From assembly GCA_002501855.1 (NCBI GenBank), contig DAOM01000031.1, forward strand, positions 1-12,968: 12,968 bases of DNA, written 5' to 3'. Under the pieces are notes generated by a model. It was not told the origin of the DNA and did not search any database. It worked only from the letters and a program-made list of their open reading frames with translations. The position numbers and the translations under genes were made by a program. How positions within the stretch are numbered: the stretch's first letter is position 1; each line of letters starts with the position of its first letter. Shown one piece after another: positions 5,441 to 12,763 of the stretch. Origin of the DNA: Candidatus Nitrosopolaris nunavutensis. Lineage in GTDB: Archaea > Thermoproteota > Nitrososphaeria > Nitrososphaerales > Nitrososphaeraceae.

Positions 5441-6234
5441 AGTACTTGCTTGGACCAATCGTTTGTTGCTGAAGAGAAAATGATTAAAGATGAAAGACGA
5501 GTGAGCTCGTTCGATGCGCCAATGACATCTCCAGATATGCCACCAAAGCTTCTCTTTGAAATGTAATGTAATATTATTCCAATCAGTACGGAACCACTTA
5601 ACGACATAATCCCCGCATATCCGCCTCCTGTTAGCACTAGAATTAGAATTATAATTGCTGTGGAAGCTAACATTTTTCGTCTATCCTTCATACTAGCAGT
5701 AAACGGAGAACTGAAACCTTCCCATGCGGATAATCCTAAGTGGGCCTGCAGCACCATCGTATATTTAGCAATTGCTTCAGCAACTACAATACTGGTTAAC
5801 AGCTTTAACCCTTCAAAGTGGAAGCTAGATAGTGCAACAATCATACCTGCGACGTAAAGAACAACCGATACCGTTCCGGCAGAACCTACTGCTGGATCAC
5901 GCATTGCCTTGTGTTTACCTTCCTTCCCTCCCTTAGCCATTAATCCATCAGCAAAATCAGCAAGCGCATCCGTATGATTTACCCCTGTGATTATGACGAG
6001 TACTGCCGTTACCAGAACCCCTAGGATGAGAGGTTGTATATAAAGCGAAATTGCATATGCGAACATCCCCACTATGATCCCAATAATAGCTCCAGCGATG
6101 GGAAAAAGATACATGACCTTGGCGACAGAATAAATGTCGATAGTGGCTGAATGTCTAGTAGTAGGTATTATTGACAGAAATGAAATTATTGCTTGTATCC
6201 ATCTAAAGACCAAATAGAAGTCTCCACCAACCAA
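5437..6234 (-). CDS. cobS: Adenosylcobinamide-GDP ribazoletransferase (cobalamin-5'-phosphate synthase)
   Basis: CobS is the integral membrane enzyme that joins AdoCbi-GDP with alpha-ribazole (phosphate) in the last or next-to-last step of cobalamin synthesis. The protein has 265 residues, near the family's usual 240-260. It begins with FRWIQAIISFLSIIPTTRHS and has a conserved catalytic segment, GVNHTDALADFADGLM (84-99) followed by HKAMRDPAVGSAG (108-120). The many hydrophobic segments of a polytopic protein follow, then GGISGDVIGASNELTR near the C-terminus. In most CobS proteins the first motif reads HxDGLAD; here Ala90 replaces that Gly. No ATG is available before residue 41, so a TTG must be used: either 6234 (32-nt overlap with cbiB) or 6213, just before VFRWIQ (11-nt overlap). 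Overlaps on both sides indicate translational coupling. Confidence 0.92.
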   Translation of the reverse strand: MVGGDFYLVFRWIQAIISFLSIIPTTRHSATIDIYSVAKVMYLFPIAGAIIGIIVGMFAYAISLYIQPLILGVLVTAVLVIITGVNHTDALADFADGLMAKGGKEGKHKAMRDPAVGSAGTVSVVLYVAGMIVALSSFHFEGLKLLTSIVVAEAIAKYTMVLQAHLGLSAWEGFSSPFTASMKDRRKMLASTAIIILILVLTGGGYAGIMSLSGSVLIGIILHYISKRSFGGISGDVIGASNELTRLSSLIIFSSATNDWSKQVL

Positions 6235-7195
6235 CCAGATATAAAATTAGTAACATCGGAATGGAAAGACTAAGGCTGAACAGAATTGTTGTTAATTTCA
6301 TTATAGAGATTGCTATCTTACATTTCGCGATAGACAAGGGCTCACGATTTTCCCCTAGTGAATAGTGCCCAACTTTTTCAAGCTTAATTCGAAGAGCGCC
6401 AGCCATTGTGGCCATCGGGTATCCAGCATTTGGGCTACGAGTCTTGCGGTGGTCACGACGCAAAATCTGAATAGAATTCTTCCAATCCGCGCCAAGCATT
6501 CGAGAGGAAATAACCATCAAAAACGAGGTAATTCTAGCAGGAACATAGTTAGCGATGGTATCCAATTTAGCAGACATCCATCCAATATACTTGTAATAAT
6601 CATCTTTGTAGCCTACCATGGAATCAAGCGTATTAATGGTCCTGTATACTAGCGCTCCAGCTGGTCCTAATATTGAATAGAAAAACAGGGGCGCAACAAT
6701 CCCGTCAACAGTACTTTCTCCTATGCATTCTATTGTAGCCGAAAGTACATCTTGTCTACTCAGCTGGTTAGTTTGTCTTCTTACTATCAATGACAAATTA
6801 TGTTGTGCGCTCTTAATGTCGCCCCTCTCTAGGGCGTTTATGATTTCAATAGCATGTTTTTCCATTCCCTTTATGGCAAGAGCAATTTTCAAGATTAGAG
6901 TCGTGAGGATAGCAGCGGCGACTAATCCAAACAAATGAAAACACATAGAGACTAAAAACTGGGTTGCGATGCCAATTAATGCAATTAATACGATAGCGAA
7001 AATCATCCCCCCCAGTTTTTCCTTGTTCACATTGTGACCATCTTTGTCTCCTTTTAATTTTGGTATAAAGAAGCCAATAAGAATTCCTAGCCATGACACG
7101 GGATGATACTTATTAGGAGGATCTCCAAACAAGATATCTATTAAAACTCCCCCGATTAGTCCAATTAATAAATATCCGTAGCCCACCTCCATCAT
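6203..7195 (-). CDS. cbiB: Adenosylcobinamide-phosphate synthase
   Basis: CbiB (called CobD in the aerobic nomenclature) attaches (R)-1-amino-2-propanol or its O-phosphate to adenosylcobyric acid. The 330-residue membrane protein has the family's length and motifs in order: FGDPPNKYHPVSWLG (23-37), NQLSRQDVLSATIECIGEST and DGIVAPLFFY. These are followed by NTLDSMVGYKDDYY (188-201), LDTIANYVPAR (211-221) and SPNAGYPMATMAGALR (254-269). Hydrophobic segments at the N-terminus, around 65-108 and at the C-terminus would anchor it. Small departures from the consensus are RRQT where many have GRDT, and EST where many have ENT. The ATG at 7195 overlaps the cobQ stop as ATGA. A strong GGAGGTG lies just inside the gene and has no obvious start to serve. 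Together with the CobD-like enzyme of the same operon, which would make the aminopropanol phosphate, it completes the arm. Confidence 0.93.
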   Translation of the reverse strand: MMEVGYGYLLIGLIGGVLIDILFGDPPNKYHPVSWLGILIGFFIPKLKGDKDGHNVNKEKLGGMIFAIVLIALIGIATQFLVSMCFHLFGLVAAAILTTLILKIALAIKGMEKHAIEIINALERGDIKSAQHNLSLIVRRQTNQLSRQDVLSATIECIGESTVDGIVAPLFFYSILGPAGALVYRTINTLDSMVGYKDDYYKYIGWMSAKLDTIANYVPARITSFLMVISSRMLGADWKNSIQILRRDHRKTRSPNAGYPMATMAGALRIKLEKVGHYSLGENREPLSIAKCKIAISIMKLTTILFSLSLSIPMLLILYLVGWWRLLFGL

Positions 7196-8052
7196 ATTTT
7201 ATCTAGACCCACAACATTTGTCATTATCTCGTCGATAGAGATCTTATTTTTTATCGAGTTTGCAACGATGTCGATTTCCCTACTCCAAGCTCTCGATGGA
7301 ATTTCAACCTTTGAAGCACCGTCAAGCGAATCCTCAGCTGGCAAATTAAATGCTAATTTGGGTATCACGCCGAAATTTTTTTTTCGCGTAATTTTTTCAA
7401 CGGATTTTATTGCTGATTCTAGGATCGACGGATCGCCACGGAATTTGTTTATTAGAAACCCCCGTATTAAGCTCCTATATTGAGGTTTTAGTAACTTGAG
7501 AGTACCGACAATGCTGGCAAAACATCCTCCTCTTTCTATGTCTGTCACAATGATTACCGGTGCTTCGACTTTCTTTGCAAGCAACATATTTGCTATGTCA
7601 TACTTCGAAATGTTAATTTCGGCTGGTGAACCGGCTCCCTCAATTACCACTATATCATTTTCTATTCTAAGGTTTTCGAGCGCTTCAATGACGATTGGAA
7701 AACCCTTTTGCAAGGTGAATGTTTCATAATATTCTTTGGCATGCATTTCGGAATAAAAGATGCCGTTCAAGATAACCCTGCTCCGGTAGTTGCCGAGCGG
7801 TTTTATTAAAATAGGATTCATTTTTACGTCTGGTCGTTTTCTACAAGCTTCGGCTTGGATAGCCTGGGCTAGGGCTATCTCTTTAGATTCGGATTTTTCG
7901 GTAATAATATGTATATTCGAAGACATATTCTGAGCCTTAAATGGAGCTACACGATATCCTAGATCAGAAAAAATTCTGCACAACCCCATAACAATAGTAC
8001 TTTTACCTGCGCCAGATGATGTTCCTTGGATCATCAAAAGCCTCGCTTTCAA
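7192..8052 (-). CDS. cobQ: Cobyric acid synthase, ATP-binding domain only (no amidotransferase domain)
   Basis: CobQ amidates side chains b, d, e and g of adenosylcobyrinic acid a,c-diamide. The protein has 286 residues, whereas classical CobQ has about 480-500. The dethiobiotin-synthetase-like half is complete. Its elements are the P-loop GTSSGAGKS (10-18), YRVAPFKAQNMSSN (33-46), a Gln-rich AQAIQAEA helix and MNPILIKP. VVIEGAGSPAEIN (135-147), VTDIERGGCFASIVGTL, INKFRGD and LPAEDSLDG then follow. After that come only about 40 residues, ending SIDEIMTNVVGLDKI, and the stop. The C-terminal glutaminase domain with its catalytic Cys and the usual LPRISNFTD linker is absent. The cbiB ATG overlaps the stop, so no remnant lies downstream. 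Start codon TTG at 8052 overlaps the TGA of the preceding gene (TTGA); the ATG at 8034 would sit too close to the P-loop. Nitrogen must come from ammonia or a separate glutaminase, unless another CobQ exists. Confidence 0.85.
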   Translation of the reverse strand: MKARLLMIQGTSSGAGKSTIVMGLCRIFSDLGYRVAPFKAQNMSSNIHIITEKSESKEIALAQAIQAEACRKRPDVKMNPILIKPLGNYRSRVILNGIFYSEMHAKEYYETFTLQKGFPIVIEALENLRIENDIVVIEGAGSPAEINISKYDIANMLLAKKVEAPVIIVTDIERGGCFASIVGTLKLLKPQYRSLIRGFLINKFRGDPSILESAIKSVEKITRKKNFGVIPKLAFNLPAEDSLDGASKVEIPSRAWSREIDIVANSIKNKISIDEIMTNVVGLDKI

Positions 8053-9110
8053 CTTTCAATCGACTCCAAGGCATTTAGTAAGATAAGATTCTCTCCGTGA
8101 TTCTTGATAGCTACCCGAATGTATTTTGACCCCATTCCGCTGAATGTACTACAATCCCTCACAAGTACTCCACTTTCGGCCAAAAGAGAATCTCTTACTG
8201 TCAAGGAATTGTGATTTGTTAGACGAATTAAGAAATAATTTGCATCAGATTTAAAGGGTGAAAAACATTGTGTCTTTTTCCTTATGTTGCCGTACATAAA
8301 GTCACGCTCCTTTTTCACAATCGCTCGTGCTCTCGTTAAATGCTGTGAATCTTTGAGTGCCACGATGCCAGCTCTCTGTGCTATCCCGTTTACGTTCCAA
8401 GATATTTGACCAGAAGCCAATTTTTTGGCAAGCCTAGGGTTGGATACGCTGTATCCGAGCCGGAGACCCGCAAGGCCAAAGGATTTTGTGAGCGATCGTA
8501 AAATTATCAGATTATCAAATTCATCTATGTTCCTAATCATAGTATGTCGATTCGATCCATTAACAAGTTCGATAAAACATTCGTCTACAAGTATTTTTGT
8601 CGAACTGTCAAGGCGTTCGATAATCGTTTTTAGTGACTTTCTGTAAAGCAGACCAGTAGGGTTATTCGGATTACATAAAAATATGGCATCAGACCCCTTA
8701 GCTTTTTCAATAATTTGATCAGCATCCAAGTTAAAGTTCTTGAGTGGTACGAGAATAAGGCTTGCACCCATTCGCCTTGATGCAAGCTCGTATTCGCAGA
8801 ATGACGGAGACGGGATGGTGACTTTTCCCCTTGCAAACATTCTGGCAAAGTTGTGGATTATTTCGGTCGCTCCGTTTCCTACATTAATGCATTCACAATG
8901 AATTTTAAGATAATCTGATAGACTTTTTTTCAGATCCTTGCATTCAGGATCTGGGTATGATGAAGAAAGTGAACGCAGGTCTTTTTGAATAGAGCTGAGG
9001 ACAATCTTCGAGACTCCAAGTGGATTAACATTTGAGCTAAAGTCGATTTTGACTAGGCTGGGGTCTACTGAATAAATGCCTCCATGGAAGCAACCACGTA
9101 GATCTATCAC
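8049..9110 (-). CDS. cobD: L-threonine-O-3-phosphate decarboxylase-like PLP enzyme (CobD/HisC family)
   Basis: This fold-type I aminotransferase-family protein (353 residues) most likely decarboxylates threonine phosphate to (R)-1-amino-2-propanol phosphate for the cobalamin lower-ligand arm. CobD-type features are the N-terminal CFHGG, IDFSSNVNPLG (22-32) and SYPDPECKDL. PLP-site elements are NVGNGATE (76-83), LCNPNNPTG (145-153) and VDECFIEL (175-182) with Asp176. SLTKSFGLAGLRLGY follows, with Schiff-base Lys209 and Arg217, and a C-terminal VRDCSTFSGMGSKYIRVAI. Histidinol-phosphate aminotransferase HisC is the main alternative; the HGG start and position as first gene of the cob operon favour CobD. 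The start is GTG at 9110 with no closer upstream alternative. Its TGA overlaps the TTG of cobQ by 4 nt. No threonine kinase (PduX-like) is in this window. Confidence 0.83.
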   Translation of the reverse strand: MIDLRGCFHGGIYSVDPSLVKIDFSSNVNPLGVSKIVLSSIQKDLRSLSSSYPDPECKDLKKSLSDYLKIHCECINVGNGATEIIHNFARMFARGKVTIPSPSFCEYELASRRMGASLILVPLKNFNLDADQIIEKAKGSDAIFLCNPNNPTGLLYRKSLKTIIERLDSSTKILVDECFIELVNGSNRHTMIRNIDEFDNLIILRSLTKSFGLAGLRLGYSVSNPRLAKKLASGQISWNVNGIAQRAGIVALKDSQHLTRARAIVKKERDFMYGNIRKKTQCFSPFKSDANYFLIRLTNHNSLTVRDSLLAESGVLVRDCSTFSGMGSKYIRVAIKNHGENLILLNALESIES

Positions 9111-9261
9111 GATTTTTCCTAATTAGTTTGAACGTTTTTCCATTTATTATCATTTCAGTTTCCATTAGATCATATCATATAGAACTTAAAGAGATTTTGT
9201 ATATTTGATTTAATTCAGTCTGAAAAAGATTATTAACTGCATACCGATTACCTGCCATCGT
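9111..9261. promoter_or_regulatory. Divergent promoter region of the cob operon and asd
   Basis: This 151-bp AT-rich stretch lies between head-to-head genes. For the cob operon (minus strand) an ATAATAAATG box at 9141-9150 is 31-40 nt upstream of the GTG. For asd (plus strand) ATTATTAA at 9229-9236 is centred about 29 nt before the ATG at 9262, fitting a near-leaderless start. I see no clear palindromic operator and no riboswitch-like structure. Confidence 0.4.
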
Positions 9262-10338
9262 ATGCTAAAAGTTGCCCTTATAGGAGCTACAGGCGCTGTT
9301 GGACAGCAATTTGTTGTTGCATTAAATAAACATCCATGGTTTGAGTTAACTCAGATAGTGTCATCAGAGCGATCTGCTGGCAAAAAATACATGGATGCAC
9401 TGCGCGATCCAAAATCTGGAATTCTTCGCTGGCACAGCAAAGAAACGATTCCAGAATACATAAGGGATGTCATCATTAGCAGGGTTGAAGATATAAGCCC
9501 AAAAAGATTCGATCTAATATTTACTGCTTTGGAATCTGAGGACGCAAAAGTAATTGAGCCGCAATTTGCAAAATCGGTTCCTGTTATAAGTACTGCTGCC
9601 GCCTTTAGATATGAAGAGGATGTTCCAATTTTGATTCCCGGTGTAAATGACCAGCACGCCGAGTTACTAAACATCCAAAGAAAAAATAGGGGATGGCAAG
9701 GATTCATTGCTCCGCTGCCAAACTGCACCACCACAGGCCTTGCCATTACACTAAAACCAATTATGAATGAGTTCGGAGTCGAGATGGTTTTTATGACTTC
9801 GCTCCAAGCTTTATCTGGAGCGGGCAGATCGCCTGGGGTTATTGCACTCGATATCATGGACAATGTCATTCCGTACATTCCTAAAGAAGAGGAAAAAGTT
9901 CAAATAGAATCCAAGAAGATTTTAGGTGACATCAATTCCAGATCTATTACGCCCGCTACATTTAAGGTAAGTTGTACATGCACCCGGGTCCCGGTTTTGG
10001 ATGGTCATACAGAAGTTGTCTTTGTTGGAACGAAAAGGCATTGTGAGCCAGAAGATGCAAAAGAGGAGATGTTAAAATTTTCTAAATCTGTAGCAGTGAA
10101 AAAATTACCAACAGCTCCAAAAGATTTTATTGTTGTCCATGACGATCCCACTAGACCGCAGCCTCGAATAGATAGGGAGATTAATGATGGGATGACGACA
10201 GTGGTGGGTAGACTGAGACAGGATACGGTCTTTAGCAATGGGCTGAAATACGTTTTGTTATCACATAATGAGAAAATGGGTTCGGCAAAGGGTGCAGTTT
10301 TGCTTGCAGAATCACTGAAAGATAGGAGGATCCTTTAG
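9262..10338 (+). CDS. asd: Aspartate-semialdehyde dehydrogenase family protein
   Basis: Asd reduces aspartyl-4-phosphate to aspartate-4-semialdehyde with NADPH, the branch point to lysine, methionine and threonine. The 358-residue protein is typical in length for archaeal Asd. It has the Rossmann start ALIGATGAVGQQF (5-17), SSERSAG (34-40), FTALESE, and the active-site segment PLPNCTTTGLA with Cys155. SGAGRSPGV (185-193), CTCTRVPVLDGHTEVVFVG with Arg242 and His249, and a C-terminal GRLRQD are also present. The catalytic Cys, the substrate Arg and the His are all there. It is divergent from the cobalamin operon, and threonine made through this route is the parent of the aminopropanol arm. Caveat: malonyl-CoA/succinyl-CoA reductases of some archaeal carbon-fixation cycles are Asd paralogues, so that role cannot be excluded from sequence alone. 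ATG 9262 is preceded by a suitably spaced TATA-like box. Confidence 0.87.
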   Translation: MLKVALIGATGAVGQQFVVALNKHPWFELTQIVSSERSAGKKYMDALRDPKSGILRWHSKETIPEYIRDVIISRVEDISPKRFDLIFTALESEDAKVIEPQFAKSVPVISTAAAFRYEEDVPILIPGVNDQHAELLNIQRKNRGWQGFIAPLPNCTTTGLAITLKPIMNEFGVEMVFMTSLQALSGAGRSPGVIALDIMDNVIPYIPKEEEKVQIESKKILGDINSRSITPATFKVSCTCTRVPVLDGHTEVVFVGTKRHCEPEDAKEEMLKFSKSVAVKKLPTAPKDFIVVHDDPTRPQPRIDREINDGMTTVVGRLRQDTVFSNGLKYVLLSHNEKMGSAKGAVLLAESLKDRRIL

Positions 10339-10425
10339 CTACACATGATTTTCCAAAAAACGCTTCTAAGTTTGAAATTAATAGGTTTATTAGTCACTCA
10401 ATTAGAGATATAATTACGACATTGT

Positions 10426-10890
10426 ATGGGAAAAACGGATGATTTAGATCTCAAAATTTTGGGTGAGCTTGCTACAGATGCGAGTATTTCTGTACCCAAA
10501 CTTTCGAAAAAGATCAATGTTAATGCTTCCGTAGTTTACAGTAGAATAAAAAGACTCGTGAAAAGAGGCCTCATCAAGAAATTTACCATAGTGGTTAATG
10601 ACGAAGCTCTGGGGTTCAATGTCAAAGCACTCACAGGAATTAATATGGATTCAAAGATGAGAGACAATGTCCTCAACGAGCTGTTCAGGATTCCAGAGGT
10701 ACGAGAAATCGCAGAAGTTACTGGAAGATTTGACATCCTAGTAACAATGCATGCACAGTCTCTTGATGAAATGCACCACTTGATTTCTGAAAAGGTGGGT
10801 CGTGTTGAGGGAGTTCAAAAGACAGAAACATTTATTGAAATGAGGAAGACCGCACGCGAAATAATCTATCCAACCTCTATATCAAAATAG
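10426..10890 (+). CDS. Lrp/AsnC-family transcriptional regulator
   Basis: This 154-residue protein has the standard two-domain layout. The N-terminal winged helix (about 5-55) contains DLKILGELATDASISVPKLS and the recognition part NASVVYSRIKRLVKRGLIKK. The C-terminal RAM domain (about 65-145) contains EVTGRFDILVTMHAQSLDEM and the closing EGVQKTETFIEM. RAM domains bind amino acids and assemble dimers and octamers. It lacks the VSH(N/C)Y motifs of the siroheme decarboxylase at 1443-2480, so it is a true regulator candidate. It lies 87 nt downstream of asd on the same strand but probably has its own promoter: TTTATTAG at 10386-10393, or GATATAATT closer in. Amino-acid-responsive control of asd or of itself would fit, but no operator was identified. 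The ligand is unknown. Confidence 0.9.
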   Translation: MGKTDDLDLKILGELATDASISVPKLSKKINVNASVVYSRIKRLVKRGLIKKFTIVVNDEALGFNVKALTGINMDSKMRDNVLNELFRIPEVREIAEVTGRFDILVTMHAQSLDEMHHLISEKVGRVEGVQKTETFIEMRKTAREIIYPTSISK

Positions 10891-10930
10891 GTATAGATCT
10901 CTTGGAGGATAAATTTGTCATGATATTGCC

Positions 10931-10938
10931 TTTTATAA
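10931..10938 (+). promoter_or_regulatory. TATA box of ctaB
   Basis: TTTTATAA is centred about 25-26 nt upstream of the ATG at 10960, the spacing of a leaderless archaeal promoter. It supports 10960 as the start instead of the internal ATG at 10981. A second AT-rich patch, GTTAAAAATTT at 10945-10955, could drive a shorter form from 10981. Confidence 0.5.
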
Positions 10939-10959
10939 CAGAATAGTTAAAAATTTGAC

Positions 10960-11856
10960 ATGGGCACCCTGCTCCCGCAAATGAGCGCCGGCAACAGGCT
11001 CAAAAATTATTACGAGCTTACGAAGCCAAAGATTTGGTACCTGCTTGTTTTCACAGCTTTTGCTGGGGCACTCACGGCTTCTCTCTTATCTCATATCCTC
11101 ATTCCCCCGGTAACATGGGTGCTGATCATCGGCGGAGTAGCTGCTGGTTCAGCATCCGCTGACACCCTCACCGGTTACAACGACCGAGATATTGACGCAA
11201 TAATGGACAGGACTAAGCAAAGACCTATTCCTTCAGGAAGAATTTCTCCCCATAATGCCCTGGCATTTGGTCTAATCCTCGCCGCGATTTCCTTGGTACT
11301 TGCATGGCTTATTAATATCTGGGCTTTTGCATTGATGGGTTTTGGATTGTTTGATAATATTATAGTGTATAGTAAATGGTTGAAGAGAACTAGCCGAACA
11401 AACATTATTTTAGGAGGTTTTTCAGGCGGCGTCCCTGCTATGATAGGTTATGTTTCAGTCACGACACAAAATATTGAACTCGGCTTGATCATGGCCGGCC
11501 TCGTTTTCCTGTGGATTCCAACTCACATTTGGAGCCTTGCTTTGCATTTCAGGGAAGACTATAGAAAGGCTGGCGTTCCGATGCTACCAGTAGTTTCTGG
11601 CGAGAAAAAATCAGTCCGCATAATAGCTGGGACTACATTAATGATGGTATTGTTCAGCATATTACCATTCTTCATCAACCACTTCGGGATGATTTATCTG
11701 GTTACCGCGAGTATCTCCGGTGTAATTATGCTAGCGTTATCGATCTGGCTATTGTTAAAGCCAAGCGAGAGAGTATCTTGGATAGTATTCAAAGTCACCA
11801 GCCCATATCTGGCCACACTGTTCATTGCCTTCATTATGGACTCGTTGTTCCGTTGA
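10960..11856 (+). CDS. ctaB: Protoheme IX farnesyltransferase (heme O synthase)
   Basis: CtaB/Cox10 is a UbiA-superfamily membrane prenyltransferase that adds a farnesyl-type chain to heme b, giving heme O, the precursor of heme A in cytochrome oxidases. The 298-residue protein has the family length. After a short cytoplasmic YYELTKPKIWYLLVF it carries the prenyl-diphosphate/Mg2+ motif GYNDRDIDAIMDRTKQRPIP (72-91) with Asp75, Asp79 and Asp83. Cox10-specific elements follow: YSKWLKRTSRTNIILGG, then WIPTHIWSLALHFREDYRKA leading into GVPMLPVV. About eight or nine hydrophobic segments are visible. It implies a heme-copper oxidase elsewhere in the genome. The heme b it needs could come from the alternative route whose siroheme decarboxylase is encoded at 1443-2480. 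ATG 10960 is favoured by its TATA box. It is convergent with nep1. Confidence 0.93.
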   Translation: MGTLLPQMSAGNRLKNYYELTKPKIWYLLVFTAFAGALTASLLSHILIPPVTWVLIIGGVAAGSASADTLTGYNDRDIDAIMDRTKQRPIPSGRISPHNALAFGLILAAISLVLAWLINIWAFALMGFGLFDNIIVYSKWLKRTSRTNIILGGFSGGVPAMIGYVSVTTQNIELGLIMAGLVFLWIPTHIWSLALHFREDYRKAGVPMLPVVSGEKKSVRIIAGTTLMMVLFSILPFFINHFGMIYLVTASISGVIMLALSIWLLLKPSERVSWIVFKVTSPYLATLFIAFIMDSLFR

Positions 11857-11957
11857 TAAAAGGTCCTTTCAGAGTCAGGGTTCAACCTTCTTAAACGTCT
11901 GTTACTCTGCTATGCACCTCCAAAGCCAACCAACTGGTCAACCCCGCGTCATTTCTA

Positions 11958-11970
11958 AGTACCAGGTACT
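11958..11970. repeat. Perfect 13-bp palindrome between ctaB and nep1
   Basis: AGTACC-A-GGTACT is a perfect inverted repeat in the 142-bp space between the ends of two convergent genes. It could be a small 3'-end hairpin, but with a one-base centre it is better as a duplex palindrome than as an RNA hairpin. No function is assigned. Nothing else stands out in 11857-11998. Confidence 0.3.
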
Positions 11971-11998
11971 AATACTACAGCCAGAGGTCATATTCATA

Positions 11999-12763
11999 TT
12001 AAGATATGAACAAAATCTTCTCGCACTCGTAAAGTACTCTAGCAATAACAACATGGGCTTCCAATGTTATTTTTCCAATAGAGTACGAGTTGTCTAGGAA
12101 ATTGCTAATGTTGTCAGAGAAGCGACCTTTCGGGAAGCCCCCTATCACGATAGCGCACCGACAGTCGTCGAATCGATCGATGTATTTTGAAACTACCTCG
12201 TAAGCAGTGCTTGAAACTCCACCACTCGATAGTCCTATCGATTTACTAGACCTTGCTATATTTTTAATCAAATGTTTGAAGGGAACGTCATCTAGCAATT
12301 CTAAAAGAATTCTATCGTCTTGTTCACTTTTTATTACTTTATCGTTGAACAATTTCATCATTAGCCCTTCGAATCGGAAATAGGACTTGGGTATTCTCAA
12401 ATTCGCCCCTATTAAGATCACTTGTCTGTTGATCGTATAGACATAAACAGCCAATTTGTTCTTCAGATATAAGGGAGTGGACAGTGCTTCCACTAACGCA
12501 AAATGAACTATGTCTGGACGGCCTCGTTTCCATACGCTTTCAAGTCTGCCAGTCACCATCGCGGAATGATGATAGCTTCTATCTAACAATACCTCTGACG
12601 GCTTTTTGCCAAGCTTTTGGGCATGCCTTATTACTGACATATGCCTTAAGATTTGTTTGGGAACAGTCTCTAGAGATGCCTCCGCGATTACGAGTGCCAC
12701 TGATCCTACCAATAGTGTACGACTTAGCCTTGAGCTGTCTATTATAGCTGCCTTGACAACCAT
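11999..12763 (-). CDS. nep1: 16S rRNA pseudouridine N1-methyltransferase Nep1 (EMG1 family)
   Basis: Nep1 is an archaeal/eukaryotic SPOUT-class, SAM-dependent enzyme that methylates N1 of a conserved pseudouridine in helix 35 of small-subunit rRNA and helps ribosome assembly. The 254-residue protein has VIAEASLETVPKQI (25-38), LLDRSYHHSAM (59-69) and the RNA/SAM-site signature KRGRPDIVHFALVEAL (79-94). IPKSYFRFEGLM (124-135) is followed by the SPOUT-knot loop AIVIGGFPKGRFSD (204-217). It is somewhat longer than the roughly 205-230 residues of many archaeal homologues, with extra residues at the N-terminus and in the middle. The ATG at 12763 is used; the conserved part begins near residue 20, so a later start is possible. 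It is convergent with ctaB. Together with the ribosomal protein pair it is one of two translation loci in the window. Confidence 0.93.
   Translation of the reverse strand: MVVKAAIIDSSRLSRTLLVGSVALVIAEASLETVPKQILRHMSVIRHAQKLGKKPSEVLLDRSYHHSAMVTGRLESVWKRGRPDIVHFALVEALSTPLYLKNKLAVYVYTINRQVILIGANLRIPKSYFRFEGLMMKLFNDKVIKSEQDDRILLELLDDVPFKHLIKNIARSSKSIGLSSGGVSSTAYEVVSKYIDRFDDCRCAIVIGGFPKGRFSDNISNFLDNSYSIGKITLEAHVVIARVLYECEKILFIS

Noticed and set aside
9351..9878. 175-codon minus-strand frame opposite asd
   Set aside because: It lies wholly antisense to a strongly conserved gene; a codon-pattern shadow with no recognisable protein features.
11825..12097. 90-codon plus-strand frame across the ctaB end and nep1 end
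   Set aside because: It overlaps two well-supported genes in other frames, and its sequence shows no domain or sensible start context.
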